This document shows, piece after piece, positions 49,375-62,100 of a stretch of DNA of 64,000 nt. The notes beneath the pieces are model-generated. The model worked only from the letters and a program-made list of their open reading frames with translations. It was not told the origin of the DNA and ran no database searches. Both the position numbers and the translations under genes were made by a program. The DNA comes from Aricia agestis. Lineage: Eukaryota; Arthropoda; Insecta; Lepidoptera; Lycaenidae. The first letter of the stretch is position 1; every line of letters begins with the position of its first letter. Where the stretch lies: NCBI RefSeq assembly GCF_905147365.1, contig NC_056418.1, positions 1,952,001-2,016,000 on the forward strand, in the 5' to 3' direction.

Positions 49375-51078
49375 TTTTTGATAAGTTCGATAGCTTTTGT
49401 CGTTTCATTGTTCTCTTGTTTGTAGTGGGGTTAACCACGTGGGAACTTGTAAATAATTATGGTATCACCTCCTTTGCGTATACAAACAAATTGTGTTTAC
49501 AAACATTATACTGTCAGCGATATCGCTTTCTGCAGGTCTAGACGGGAGAGTGTTAACTACCTATCGGATAAATAGTTCGCTGCTTTAGGTCCTATAGCAT
49601 AGGTCCTAAGGTCAAACCTTATGGGGGCTTTAACTTAGCCTTGCGAAAATTTAACCGTTCGATAACTTAATCGTTCAATATCTGGCCGTTCGATAACATA
49701 GACCACGAATAACTGACCGTTCGATAACTTAAGCGATGAACAAATTAAACGTTTGATTACTTAACCCTTCGATAACATAAACAAAAGACACCTTAATCGT
49801 TCGATTATTTAACTGTTCCATAATTTGGCTCTTTCGACAACTTGACCCATTGATGTCATAGCATTATCACGGCTTAACGACCCCCACGGAGTCGTTAAGT
49901 GGTCTAGTAGCTTAGAGATTGTCTCTCGGCTCAGAGGTCAGGAGTTCCATACTAAAATCTTGAATAATTTATGTATTCCACAATCATTATGAAAGTTCTG
50001 ACTGAATTTCAATACCTTCGGTTACAAGGCAGGGGTCAGACATACAAAAAGAATCGATGATTATTATAATATTAATTTAATATTTAAACAGTCGTTAAAC
50101 GCTTAAAGATACTCTCATATAAATTATAGCTAATGTATAAAGCTTGGAAGATTCTCAGGAAGACATTTGAAGACGTAAGTGGATGAAGTGGATAACTAAT
50201 ATTTCATAATTTATAACATACGGACAATTAGGGCCGATTCACACCGGAATGACAGCGCAGCGGCGAGCATTTTCAGTGTCGTACGATTTTAAACTTTATC
50301 TTCATTATTGTAATACATAGTATCGCTTGAGAAACTTGGAAAGTCTCGCGGCCGCGATTTCTCAAGCGATACTTTGTATTACAATAATGAAGATAAAGTT
50401 TAAAATCATAATAATATGTCACTGAAAATGCTCGCCGTTGCATTGCCATTCCGGTGTGCTCGGCTCTTACTCTTTTTTCCCTTATAATTTTAATACACTT
50501 TATAACTTACCTACTCCATTATCTGGATAGTAATATATCTGGCTATGCATATTGCATACAATCCACAACTTTTTATTTCAAATCATTTCAAATCAATCCC
50601 GGTTGGCCCCCATTTATGCAAAAAACGTACATTTTCAAATTGCCAGTTACCCACTTTATCTACTTACGTTTTCATTTATAACTAAATCGTTGGTACCAAC
50701 TATCTATAATAATTATATTTTAAAGTTAGTTAAAATAGCAGAATGAGTTTTTTTTTATTTGTCGTGACAAAAAAAAATCTATGGTTTTTTAATTTATTTT
50801 ATGTTAAAATAATTGTAAAAGGAAAAGCAAATATCGTGTAGTATAGCACGATATGACTTTTTAATAAAAAAAAATACGTGTGGCACTCGAGGGCTGCCGC
50901 GGTAAAGCTATTGCATAGCATTTTTTATCAACTTATGCAATTATAATTCGCATACGTCTAGTCGCACTCAAACACAGTGCCGAAGCCTGCCGAACTGAAA
51001 CGATGTTAGACGATGCACGGCAACGCCGCACCGACCGCGAGGGTGTTAGGTTTATTTTCATTACGGAATTTCTTGATT
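49375..51078 (+). repeat. 1704-bp tandem duplication, copy 2
   Basis: Copy of 47662-49365. The nine bases between the copies (49366-49374, TTTCGGAAT) resemble the nearby ACGGAATTTCTTGAT, as if copied during repair. Confidence 0.95.
50231..50466. mobile_element. PIF/Harbinger-like fold-back MITE, second copy
   Basis: Same element as 48518-48753, present because of the 1.7 kb duplication rather than a separate insertion. Confidence 0.8.
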
Positions 51079-51234
51079 CAGTCGCCGCGCTCAAATTCCG
51101 CGATTAAAGCTATGTAATAACTTAAAAAAACTCACTCTGGATTTTAAAAACCTGTAAGTATAACTACACTATTTTCATAAATAAATATACATTTAAAATA
51201 TTACCATTTCAATATGAGGTACTATTTCATTATA

Positions 51235-51360
51235 GGGAGATCGCAGACGGCACACTTTTTGTGTGATCGAGTCTGCGGCGCTCATACAGTCGGCATGGAG
51301 CGGCCATGCAGATTGTATGTGCGCCGCAGACTCGATCACACAAAAAGTGTGCGATCTCCC
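51235..51360. mobile_element. fold-back MITE, 126 bp
   Basis: GGGAGATCGCA and TGCGATCTCCC ends, with arms sharing CACACTTTTTGTGTGATCGA and GTCTGCGGCGC around a ~40-base centre. A five-base insertion (GACGG) lies in the left arm. Confidence 0.75.
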
Positions 51361-51534
51361 ATATTATGATTTATGGCATTGTTCAGAAGTCCCGCATATT
51401 ACATATAGTTAGCGTACTAAGTTTAGTTTTAAGTTTGTGTCGTTGTCTGAAACATGTTTGGCTTCGATTTTTTTACTTTTGAAATTCCATACAAATTGTA
51501 GTTAACTGTTTCATGGCGAGCACCGACAAAATCT

Positions 51535-51675
51535 CGGTCTGTTTCACAACTTACTGCTAAGTGCCGGATAGGCTATCCACAAGTTATCTGACAGATAGAG
51601 TATAGAGTATCTGTCAGACAAGTTCTAGATAGCCTATCCGAAACTTATTAGTAAGTTATGAAAAAGCCCCTTAGT
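51535..51675. mobile_element. fold-back MITE, family of 22039-22199
   Basis: GGTCTGTTTCACAACTTACT...GGATAGGCTATCCACAAG mirrored by TAGATAGCCTATCC...AAAAAGCCCCTTAG. A TATC/GATA-type axis (ACAGATAGAGTATAGAGTAT). Confidence 0.7.
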
Positions 51676-51679
51676 ACTG

Positions 51680-53090
51680 TAATCAATAGAGACATATAAA
51701 CTACCTATATGAAATCTAATCTAAATAATAATATGATATAAATATTGTTAATATACAAACATAATAGTCTGTCTTACACTACTTAAGGCACATACTGGCA
51801 AGTCTAATATGATCTAAATTCTAAACCATCGAGCATTTAACCACAATAGAGGTGTGATGTAAAGTCGACTTTCTGATCTTTGCCGCAAGCGACTGCGAGT
51901 GACAAAAATTCAAATAAAACGCCACTTTATGACATAAGCAAGCAAGGTTTCATTTTTGGCGCAGCGTTGGCATGAGTCGCTAGACCAATCTCGATAGAAA
52001 AAGAAAGCTATAAACATAGGTCATAAGTGGCATTTTATTTGATTTTGATGGTCGATTTGTGGTTGCCGTATTTTACCAAAAATAAATCCGATAAATAACG
52101 AATCACCATCGTGCTGGAGTATTGCACCAATGTCTGCGCGAATCCGCAAATATTGGCCAATCAGAGCGAGTAACCACTGCGGGGTTTAGAGGAATTTGTT
52201 TACATTACAACTCTAATGAGTAACATCCTCGAAGTAAACTATAATAATCATAATATACTTAAATATAATTTCTAATCCCAAAAAAATACATTTCTATAAT
52301 ATACTTTACAATACTTTTCTTTTCACTTTGAACGAAATAACATGTCTGAGATTAAAGAAAAAGTGACATAATATTTTTTATCTACAACCACTTCACTACT
52401 ACAATAATTTCGTTACAAAAAAATCTTAAAATACATAAATGCATGATTATAACAATATCGCTATTCGATGTGTAAATATTGTAAAACTTTCGTGATTTAA
52501 AATAATAAATGTCACATAGAATAGTCTATAAACTATAATAATATTTAAATATTAAATTATTACGCAATACACAAGTAAAGCTTATTTGGAATTATTTAAG
52601 CTAATTAGTTAGCCTCAAAAAGATTATATCTCTTTCTCGCGTAGCATCATTTAATATGAATGAAAGAGACACTATACAAAACTTTAGTACTATACCCAAG
52701 AATGTGGAAGACATACATCACGAGAGAGCAGATATAACTCCCTAATAAAATGTATATAAAGGAATGTCATGTTATACTTATACTAAGTTCGGAAGACAAT
52801 ATCAAAATTAGATTATAATTAACTAAAGTTGATTTGAAGATTAAAAAAGAGAGAAACGAGTGAGATCAAAGAAGGGTAAAAAAATACGATCACTAGTAAG
52901 GAAAAGGCTGGCAAGATTCGAAACATAATATTGGTTAGTATATGTACGGACCAACTTACTAAAGCCATAATGATCTTGGCTTTAGACGAAAAAATATAAT
53001 CAAATTACCTTTCTCGATAAGCGTCATCGTATTCATTGAATCTGGCCAAAGAATAGTAATAAAGATCAATGAAATCCTTGCCTAAACACT
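51680..53090. other. no gene recognised; 3' flank of the deltex-like gene
   Basis: AT-rich DNA past the deltex-like stop. It may contain the rest of its 3' UTR; several AATAAA-like hexamers exist and none can be preferred. Confidence 0.4.
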
Positions 53091-53096
53091 GGTCAA

Positions 53097-53182
53097 GACG
53101 AGCCCGCAGCGATCACGTGACGAGCCCGCAGCGATCACGTGATTAACACGCAGCGATCACATGCTGCACGCAGCGGTGACGT
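53097..53182. repeat. minisatellite of four ~22-bp units touching the deltex-like stop codon
   Basis: Two exact units of GACGAGCCCGCAGCGATCACGT are followed by two diverged ones of 22 and 20 bases; the last reaches the TGA of the deltex-like gene. The exact units create CACGTG (E-box) sites, and TGACGTCA (CRE-like) lies at the stop codon. It sits in the predicted 3' UTR. Confidence 0.8.
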
Positions 53183-56100
53183 CACGCGGCTCTTAGCAGC
53201 TGGGTCAGGTCGGCGAGCGTGGCTTGCAGCGCGGCGGGGCTGGCGGCGGCGGCGGAGGGGGGCGGGGGCACGCGCCACGAAATCACGTGCTCGCGCCCGG
53301 TCGTCACAGACGCGCTTACCTGCAGAGTTAGAAATGAGTCGTCAACATACATAAAACTTGCGGCACCGCACTGTCAAGAGCGGCGGCAAAAAATTCTATA
53401 AAATAAATAAAATAATAAAATAAAAAGCCTTTTATTTCTTGCTATGATACAAAGTGATGGAGCTATTATTATAGTTAAAGTTAACACACAATGGTAATGA
53501 TGAAATGTAAACTACTCTTAATTACTTACTACATACTATTAACTACTATATTACTACTCTACTACTATTCTTACTTTATTAATATTAATATATTTTTTTC
53601 CTTTTGCAAGAACCCCTCTCAGTTGAAGGTGAAGGCCTCCTCTAAAGAGTTCCATTTTTCTCTATCTCGAGCAACTTTTGGCCAGGAGCGGCCGGCTATT
53701 TTTATTATTTCGTCTTCCCATCTCGCATATGGTCTACCTTGAAGTCGTTTTCCATACGGGCCAGCCCATTTAGTTATCCTGCTAGTCCATCGGTCGTCCT
53801 CTAGCCTCGCTACGTGTCCTGCCCACTTCCACTTTAGTTTTTTAGCGTAGGTTAAGGCATCTTTCGCTTTTGTCATTTTTCTTATGTTGGAGTGGCGGAT
53901 TTTTTGTATTTTTTTGATGCTGAGCATACTTCTTTCTATGCCGCGTTGGCAGGTGGTAATCTTATTTTTAATTTTATTAGAAAATTTCCAAGTTTGACAC
54001 GCGTAGGTCAGGCAGGGTAGGAGGCAGGTATTCATCGCTTTTGTTTTTATACTTATGGACAAGTTGCTTTTAAATATCTCGCTAAGCGACCAGTATTTGT
54101 TCCACGTATTTTGCGCTCTTCGCTATACTTCCAATTCGTTTAGTTTTCTGTCGAATCCAACTAGTTTTCCTAGGTATGTGTACGTATCAGTGTATTGTAG
54201 AGTTTCGTTGTCTATTGATATTTTTCTGTATTTTGAGCTGTTTGTCATGATCATTGTTTTTGTTAAATTCATCTCTAGCCCCACGTGTTTTCTAGCCGTG
54301 TTTAAGGAGTCGATCAAGGATTGGGGTTGTGTGCTCGTTTCCGATAATAGAACCAAGTCATCTGCGAAACGTAGGTGACTTAAATAACTCCCTTAGATGT
54401 TAAGCCCCATTTTTTCCCATTTTAATATCTTTACTATTTATTCTAGGACCGATATAAATAATTTTGGGGAAAGAGGGTCCCCTTGTTTTACTCCTCTTTT
54501 TACAGCAAATGTAGGTCCAGTGGTTTCCAACTTTATTCTCGCTACGCTGTTTTTATAAATATTTTTGATTAATTTTATATATTTTGGGTTTACTTCCTGG
54601 TCCTGTAGAGCAGTCCATATACTAGAGTGTGATATGGAATCAAATACCTTTTTATAATCAATGAACGCTATGTAGAAACTTCTTTGTTTTTCCTGGTATT
54701 TTTCCATTATTAGTTCTAACGTATGTATGTGGTCAATCGTTGAGAAACTTTTTCGAAAGCCAGCTTGTTCGATCGGTTGCATTGCTTCCAGCGTCCTGCT
54801 AATTCTATTGTTTATATTGTTTATAATTGTAGCGAAGAGTTTGTAGAGACAAGAAAGAAGGCTTATCGGTCTGTAATCTTTAGCATTTCCTTTTTTGTAA
54901 ATCAAAATAATCTCTGACTCTTTCCACTGCGACGGTATTTCAGCAGTTTCTAATATTTTGTTAAAAAGGTAAGTTAAGGGTGGAGTAAGATGTTGGCAAG
55001 CAATCTTTATGGCCTCGTTGGTGATGCCGTCCGGCCCTGGACTTTTGTCTACTTTTAACCTTTTAATTGTCTCGGTCACTTCGTTTTCTGATATAGGTAT
55101 AATATTTTCAAAGTCAGTTTCGTTTGTACAGTTTTCGTGGTTACTGTATTCGTTTGTTCTTGCACTATATAGATTTTTGTAAAACTCTGTTGCTGTTTGA
55201 ATAATATCTTTTCGATTTTTAACCAATGTGCCACTGCTGTTCAAGCTATCTATCCAACCTCTATTTGTTCGTAGCTCTTTTAGAGGTTTTTTTGAGCTTC
55301 CTGTTTGTTTCAAATGGAATTCAAACATCTTTAATCTGTAATTTCTGTAGTCGAGTTTTATGTATTTGCTTATTAATTTGTATAAGGCTGTTTTATTTTC
55401 TTATCTTTTGTTTTATTTTTCATACGATGCAATTCCTGCCTTCTCTTTATGAGAGCCATTGTGCGTTCATGCAATATTTTATGTGTCGGTTTTGCTGTTT
55501 CTGTAGGTGTTCTGGCGTCTTGTATGCTTAAGGATATAGATTTTAGTAACATATTGTAATATGCTTGTACTGATGTGTTTTCTTCGTAAAGAGTCAAATT
55601 TTGTGAGTGATCTAAGATGTTTTGTTTGTATCTTGCTATTTCTTGTTCAGTTTTTAGTGATAAGTGTCTTTTATTACTGTAGCCCGCGCGCCTCTTTTTT
55701 TTGTGTTGTACTCATTAATATAGTAATATAATAATCTAAACTCATATAAAAAAACTTAAAGAAATCGCCAATTTTGGCGTTATGGTTACGGTTAAAAAGG
55801 ACAGCACGACAACCCATTTATATGTATTGCCAAAGTTATCAATCATCAATCGTTAATGCATTTTTTTTTAATGAAATAAGGAGGCAAACGAGCAAACGGT
55901 TCACATGATGGAAAGCAACTTCCGTCGCCCATGGACACTCGCAGCAGCATTGCAGAAGAGCTGCAAGTGCGTTGCCGGCCTTTTAAGAGGGAATAGGGTA
56001 ATAGGGGAGGGTAGGGAAGGGAATAGGGTAGGGTTTAGGGGATTGGGCCTCCGGTTAACTCACTCACTCGGCGAAACACAGCGCAAGCGCTGTTTCACGC

Positions 56101-59100
56101 CGGTTTTCTGTGAGAACGTGGTATTTATGCCGAAGCATGGCTCTCCCACGTATAAAAAAAAAACTCCACAGCGTCGTTCAGCGCGTGTGTATCTCTCTCT
56201 GTCTTTGTATTTCAATCTCTCTTTCTGTGATGTGTGTGTGTGTGCCTGTGAGTGCGTGGCGCGTGCGTGCGTGCGTGTATGTATGTGTGTACCGTAAAGA
56301 GCACGCGGCGCTCCCAGGCCAAACGCAGCGCGGCGAGCACGCGGCGGCCGAGGGGCGTGTCAGGCAGCAGCGAATGCCGCGGGAACCCTACGGCGTAGTA
56401 CGGCGCTCCCGGCACCGGGTGACCCGCACCTTGACGACCTGACTGGAAACTGAAGAACGAAATTAAATAAATAAAATTTTATTGCAGACTAATGTTGTTC
56501 ATATTTTTGTTGGAAACAATAAATTTATACAGGGTGTAACAATACTAAGTGATAATACTTTGGGGGTGAATGGGTTTCCTTCATAGAGTTCACTGTGAAA
56601 ATAGCAGAGGTGGAAGAGTGAAATAACGCTTCAGTAGAAATAGGCCGGATACAAGCTTCCAGCCAAGATGCAATTTATGAGCTCCCTCTTTACACGGATA
56701 TGAAAGATCTACATTATAATATTTATTGAATTTTCTCCCTGTTCGTTGAACAGACTGTAGTTAGACATCGATAGCATGTGCAGTTTACCTTTACTGACCA
56801 GGCCGTCAAGCCATGACTTTTTCGTTGTCGCTTCGTTTTCGCTGACGAGTCGAACATCGTCAATTCCATACATTTATCAAAATGTATGGAATTGACGATG
56901 TTCGACTCGTCTTATCACTTATGTTAACTCCATACATTTTGATCGGCGATTCTTTACGAGGGCTGCTATTTATGTATCCGGAATTAAAAAAAGAAACAAA
57001 CATATATCATTTAATATGGTTTTATTGCTTTTCAAAATATTCGCCGCGATGATCGACACACTTTTGTGGAACCAATTTTCATAGCACTTTTTCCATTCTG
57101 ATTGAGGTATCTCCAAAACGTGCATTTTGAACGCATCAACAGCCTCTTCGCGGCTCGAAAAACGTTGACCACGTAATTTGTTCTTCGCGTATGGAAATAA
57201 AAAGAAATCGTTAGGTGCCAAATCAGGGCTGTACGGCGGATGACCAGTCAATTCGATCTTTTGACCCTCCAAAAACTGAGTTGTTTCAGCTGAGGTGTGA
57301 CAGCTAGCATTGTCGTGATGTAATATGATTCTGCGTTGTCGGTTGTCCTTTCTTATTTCTTCAAAGACTTCTGGTAAACAAATGGTCGTATACCATTCAG
57401 AATTAACCGTTTTACGATTCTCTAATGGCACTGTAGCCACATGTCCATTAATTCCAAAAAAACAGGCGACCATTTGCTTCAAAGTACTTTTTGCACGAGT
57501 AACTTTTGTTGGTTTCGGCTCATCTTGGAACACCCACACCGTTGACTGTTGTTTAGTTTCGGGGTCATATGCATAGATCCAAGATTCATCACCTGTGTAG
57601 ATATTATAAACGGCTTTTGACGTACCACGGTTGTATTTTTTTATCATTTTTTTGCACCAATCGACACGAGCCCGTTTTTGATCGATTGTCAAGTTGTGCG
57701 GAATCCAACGCAAACATATTTTTTTTTACAGCCAAATGTTCGTGTAATATCTTATGTATGCTCGTCATACTTATGCCTAAGGACGCCTCTATCTCGCGAT
57801 ATGTAACATGACGATCACGCATTATTAGTTCCCGCACAGCATCTATATTTTGTGGGACAACAGCTGTTTTTGGGCGACCTTCTTTATTTTCATCCGTGAG
57901 CATAGACCGCCCACGATTAAACTCACTGTACCAGTGATAAACAGTGGTTTTTGATGGTGCTTCATCTCCAAAAGTTGCGGTGAGTTGAATAAAGCACTGT
58001 TGTTGATTTAGCCCACGCCGAAAATCGTAGTAAATCATTGCACGAAAATGTTCACGCGTTAAATCCATCGCAAACGAAGACACGCAATTTTCAAAATGAC
58101 GCCACAATGGAAAAATAATTGACAGTCACATGAAACAAAATGTATTCTTCAACCAAAGAGTTCTATTTTCAAATGTTGTAATTACTTTTTAAATATTGTT
58201 CTTGTAAGTGGCCAGTTCCGGATACATAAATAGCAGCCCTCGTATAGAAGCCATAAAGAAAACGTCTCGGCTACAGGCTCTGGCTTTACTTACTTATACG
58301 TGACGAGTATAGAAGCAGTGTGGGGCGGGTGTCCCGGCAACGCGGCTGGCTGTAGCCGCCACGCCATCGAACCAGCTGGCTGCTCGCCGTACTGAATAGG
58401 GGCGGGGGCGTCGTATTGCGCGGCGGGCGGGGCGGGAGCGGGGGGCGGGGCCGGGGGACGCCCCTCCACGCCCTCCACCCACCGCCACACGCACGCGGAG
58501 TCGCGCTCCGACCACTCGCCCGCGGAGTCGTTGACTTGATGGCCTGTGTTTATCAATAATAAGATGACGCCTGTAACTCCTTTGCACCGAAATTGGTTGC
58601 GAAAAAATGTACGGTTCCTGCGACCGTACGTTTTTTCGCAACAGAAAAAAATATATATAATACTCCCACGCCCGCGCCGGTTTCAGTGACGGTGGCCGAT
58701 TTCATTGAAACGCAGGAGTAATTTTATAGTTCCCAAGCGTGAGCAGCAGTCACAACACAAGAGCACTCTCTAGTTCTTTACTCTCATAACACAGTGGGAC
58801 GGAAGACCGACACGACTGGCGAAAGATCAGGCGCAGGGCCGACCTTTTACATGCCCATCCGACGCATGGATCGTCTTACTTGTCAGACAATCAGGTGATC
58901 AGCCTGCATCATCTTTACCAAACTTGGACGTAACATGTTTCCAACGCGGGAATCGGACCCACGACCTCCGAGTCAAGAGCCGCGCTCTTTACCACAGAGG
59001 TGAACAGAAAAAATAGTTTTTGAGCCAATTAAACGTTTTCTTACTGCTATATTATAAGAGGGTTTTTACCTGTGACTGGCGCGGGTGCATCAAACACGTC

Positions 59101-62100
59101 GTCGCTGCCGCCGCTGCAGTTTAACAGCGACCCCACGGCCGCCGCTTGACCCTGCTCACGCGCATTATTGAAATTATATTTTAACACAAACACGTACTTA
59201 TTTCCATCAAAAAAAAAATGTTTCCTTTTACAAAGCGTCGAAATTTTTACAAAATAATCTTTAATAAGCATCAAACACATTATACAATGGCGGTTAATAT
59301 CTGCCATGATATTATGTTGTTTTATATTTTACTAGATGACGCCCGCAACTCCGTTGCGCCAAGATTCGTTTATCGCGCGGGGACTTTACATTTTTCCGGG
59401 ATAAAAAGTATATTATGTCCTTTCCCGGGAATCAAAGTATCTTCATACCAAATTTCAGCAAAATTGGTTTAGCGGTTTAGGCGTGAAGAGGACAGACAGA
59501 CAGTCAGACGGACAGACAGACAAGACAAACTTTCGCATTTATAATATTATTAGTAATTAGTATGATAAGTATGGATAGTATGGATTAGCAGTCTTAACTT
59601 TTTACAAAGCGTAAAAAGTTGTACATACATAATTAAGAATATATTTTGCAACTTTTCTGCTACTATTGCGCTTTGTAATTGTAAACAATTAACTTTCATA
59701 AAAGTTAAACAATAATGGATATTTTTAATCCCCAATCAAAAAGCGGCTTTTTAGCTAAGTTTGAAGCGTCTGTGTCTCTGTGTGTGCTTGTGTGTGTGTG
59801 TTAGTTCCCGAACCGGTGGTGGGCACCATGTAGAACATTCTGAAAACATTTATTTTAAATTTATTCAGAAATAAAACAAATTTGATTTGTGTGTGTGTGT
59901 GCGTGTATGTGCGTGTGTGTGTGCATATCTGATCATGGCATAAACGCGCGTTAAACGCGCGCATGCATGTGTACGCTTCAATAGAATCCGGGGTTCTCAA
60001 AACGCGCGTTAGCAAAGCGCGCGCCTAACGCGCGCTTCAAAACGCCCAATGTGTACCCGCTCTAAATGTTACTCCTCCTCACGTCATATAGACTAACTAT
60101 AACATACCTGGCTATCCTTACTCTCATGGCTGAGGTATGTGGACACTGTGTCGACGCTGTGCCGCCGCCCCCGCTCCCCGCCCTCCCCGCTGTCGCCCGC
60201 CCCGCCACCGCCGCCCGCGCACTTGTTCGCCGTACCTGTGAGATTGTTCATTGAGTTATAAAATTATCCTTAATAACATTTTAACAAAAGAAGATCTTCC
60301 GACCGAGCGTGGTGGTATGCTCGGTCAGGCCGAAGCCCACCATTTCACACGTTATATCTTGTCGTTCTCCGAAACTTCGATAGCGCGATAGGATTGTGAG
60401 GCTAATTGTGGGTACAGGCACAACATTTACGTACTGTAAATCACACAGACATAGATCATGACAGATACTACATGTGTATGTACTTCGCGTGCCATATCGC
60501 GCTCCCAAACGACGAGCAATGCTCGTCTTTCGAAAGTCTGTTCTTTAGTCTGCTATCGAAATCGGATGTCAATCGGAATTGTAAAAATGCCTAAATGGCT
60601 AAGAGTACTGTATTGAGCTGTAGAATACGTTGGCCTAGGCCCTAGACAATGAACACTTTTCTTATCATCGGTACGTCGCAGTAGCTATAAAAAGTGGCAC
60701 GCTCATTTTCATACAAATAGAGCGACATGCGATATCTATCTTGATCTATGTCTGTGGTATAACTGTAATGTTAATTAATATCGAACAATGATTGATAAGA
60801 TATTCAAATTATAGATAACGAAATAGAAGTATGTATATTAAAGTTTGATTGGAATGTATATCAAGATGTAGATGTTACATCTAATATATAAAATTCTCGT
60901 GTCACGGGGTGCGTGGTTGAACACCTCTGAAACGGCTCGACCGATTTTCGTGAAGCGAGCGAGCATATCGGCTAGGGTTGAGAATCGGACAACATCTACT
61001 TTTTAAATTGATAAGTGCATTTTTTGAATAAATAATAGTAAATTATTACCATGATTGACGACGATCATTGTTTGTGTGACGGGATAGCGATGGACGTTGC
61101 CATGGTGACATACTTATTTAGTCACTTCAATAAAATAATATGGGCGAAATACTTTATAATATGGCAAAACAACATTTGCCGGAACAGCTAGTTATTATAT
61201 AATAATTAATTCGCAATCTTAATTTTTATAAAAAATGTTAATATTATGATATTAGATATACATGTATTATAATTGACTCACTAAATATATTCAAGTTATG
61301 GAGCAGCTGCCTCGCCAGATTATGTTTGCGTTCGCGCGGCGACGCACTGCGTGCGCCCTCCGTCCCACGCGTCTCCGGCCGGCCCCGCCCACTCGGCGCG
61401 GACTGCACTGACGTCACTGACTGTACTGACTGTACTGATTGTACTGACTGCACTGACTGTAGAGATTGTACGCTGCTACCCGTATGCTGTTGCGGGATGC
61501 GCGTGCGCCGAACTGAAACACGGGATTTATGTTGACTTTATGTTTACGTACTGAAAAGATAAATGTTAAGAATGCGCAACAAACAAACAAAAAACTAATA
61601 TTATGTCGTGATGAGGTTACAATTTAAATATTTACCATAAATGAGGACATGTGTGGATGAAGCAGGTAACTAACAATTTAAAAACTGACGTTTTTTTGCA
61701 CAAACGGAGGCTTTAGTACCAGGTCAAGTGATTTGAATTAAAAAAAAAGTGGATTCTATGTACAGCTGCTCTTATGATCTAAAATGTTACTTACCCACTT
61801 CATCCACTCATGTCTTTAAAAGTGTTATAAAAAGGGCCAACCCATATGTACCACAACCACACCACGTGGTCGGGCGCATATTTCGTATTGTAATTTGTAC
61901 CACATTTTGCAGTCATAGTCAACCACTTGTATGATACCGACCACATCGAAACCACAACGTTGCGTCAATGCAATAACAGTGCGCGCACACCGCCCGCGCT
62001 CTTACCCCCTCCGTTTCATTCACTTTCGTACGTAACCACATCGCAACTACTGGCGACAACGCAACCGTTTGTCAGTAGCGACAGCGACAGTGACGCCATT

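Noticed and set aside
60281..60508. CSICHDLCLCD motif, considered as the missing deltex RING finger
   Set aside because: It lies between linker exons far from the DTC start, lacks the His and later Cys ligands, has no matching splice sites, and the flanking exons already join in phase without it.
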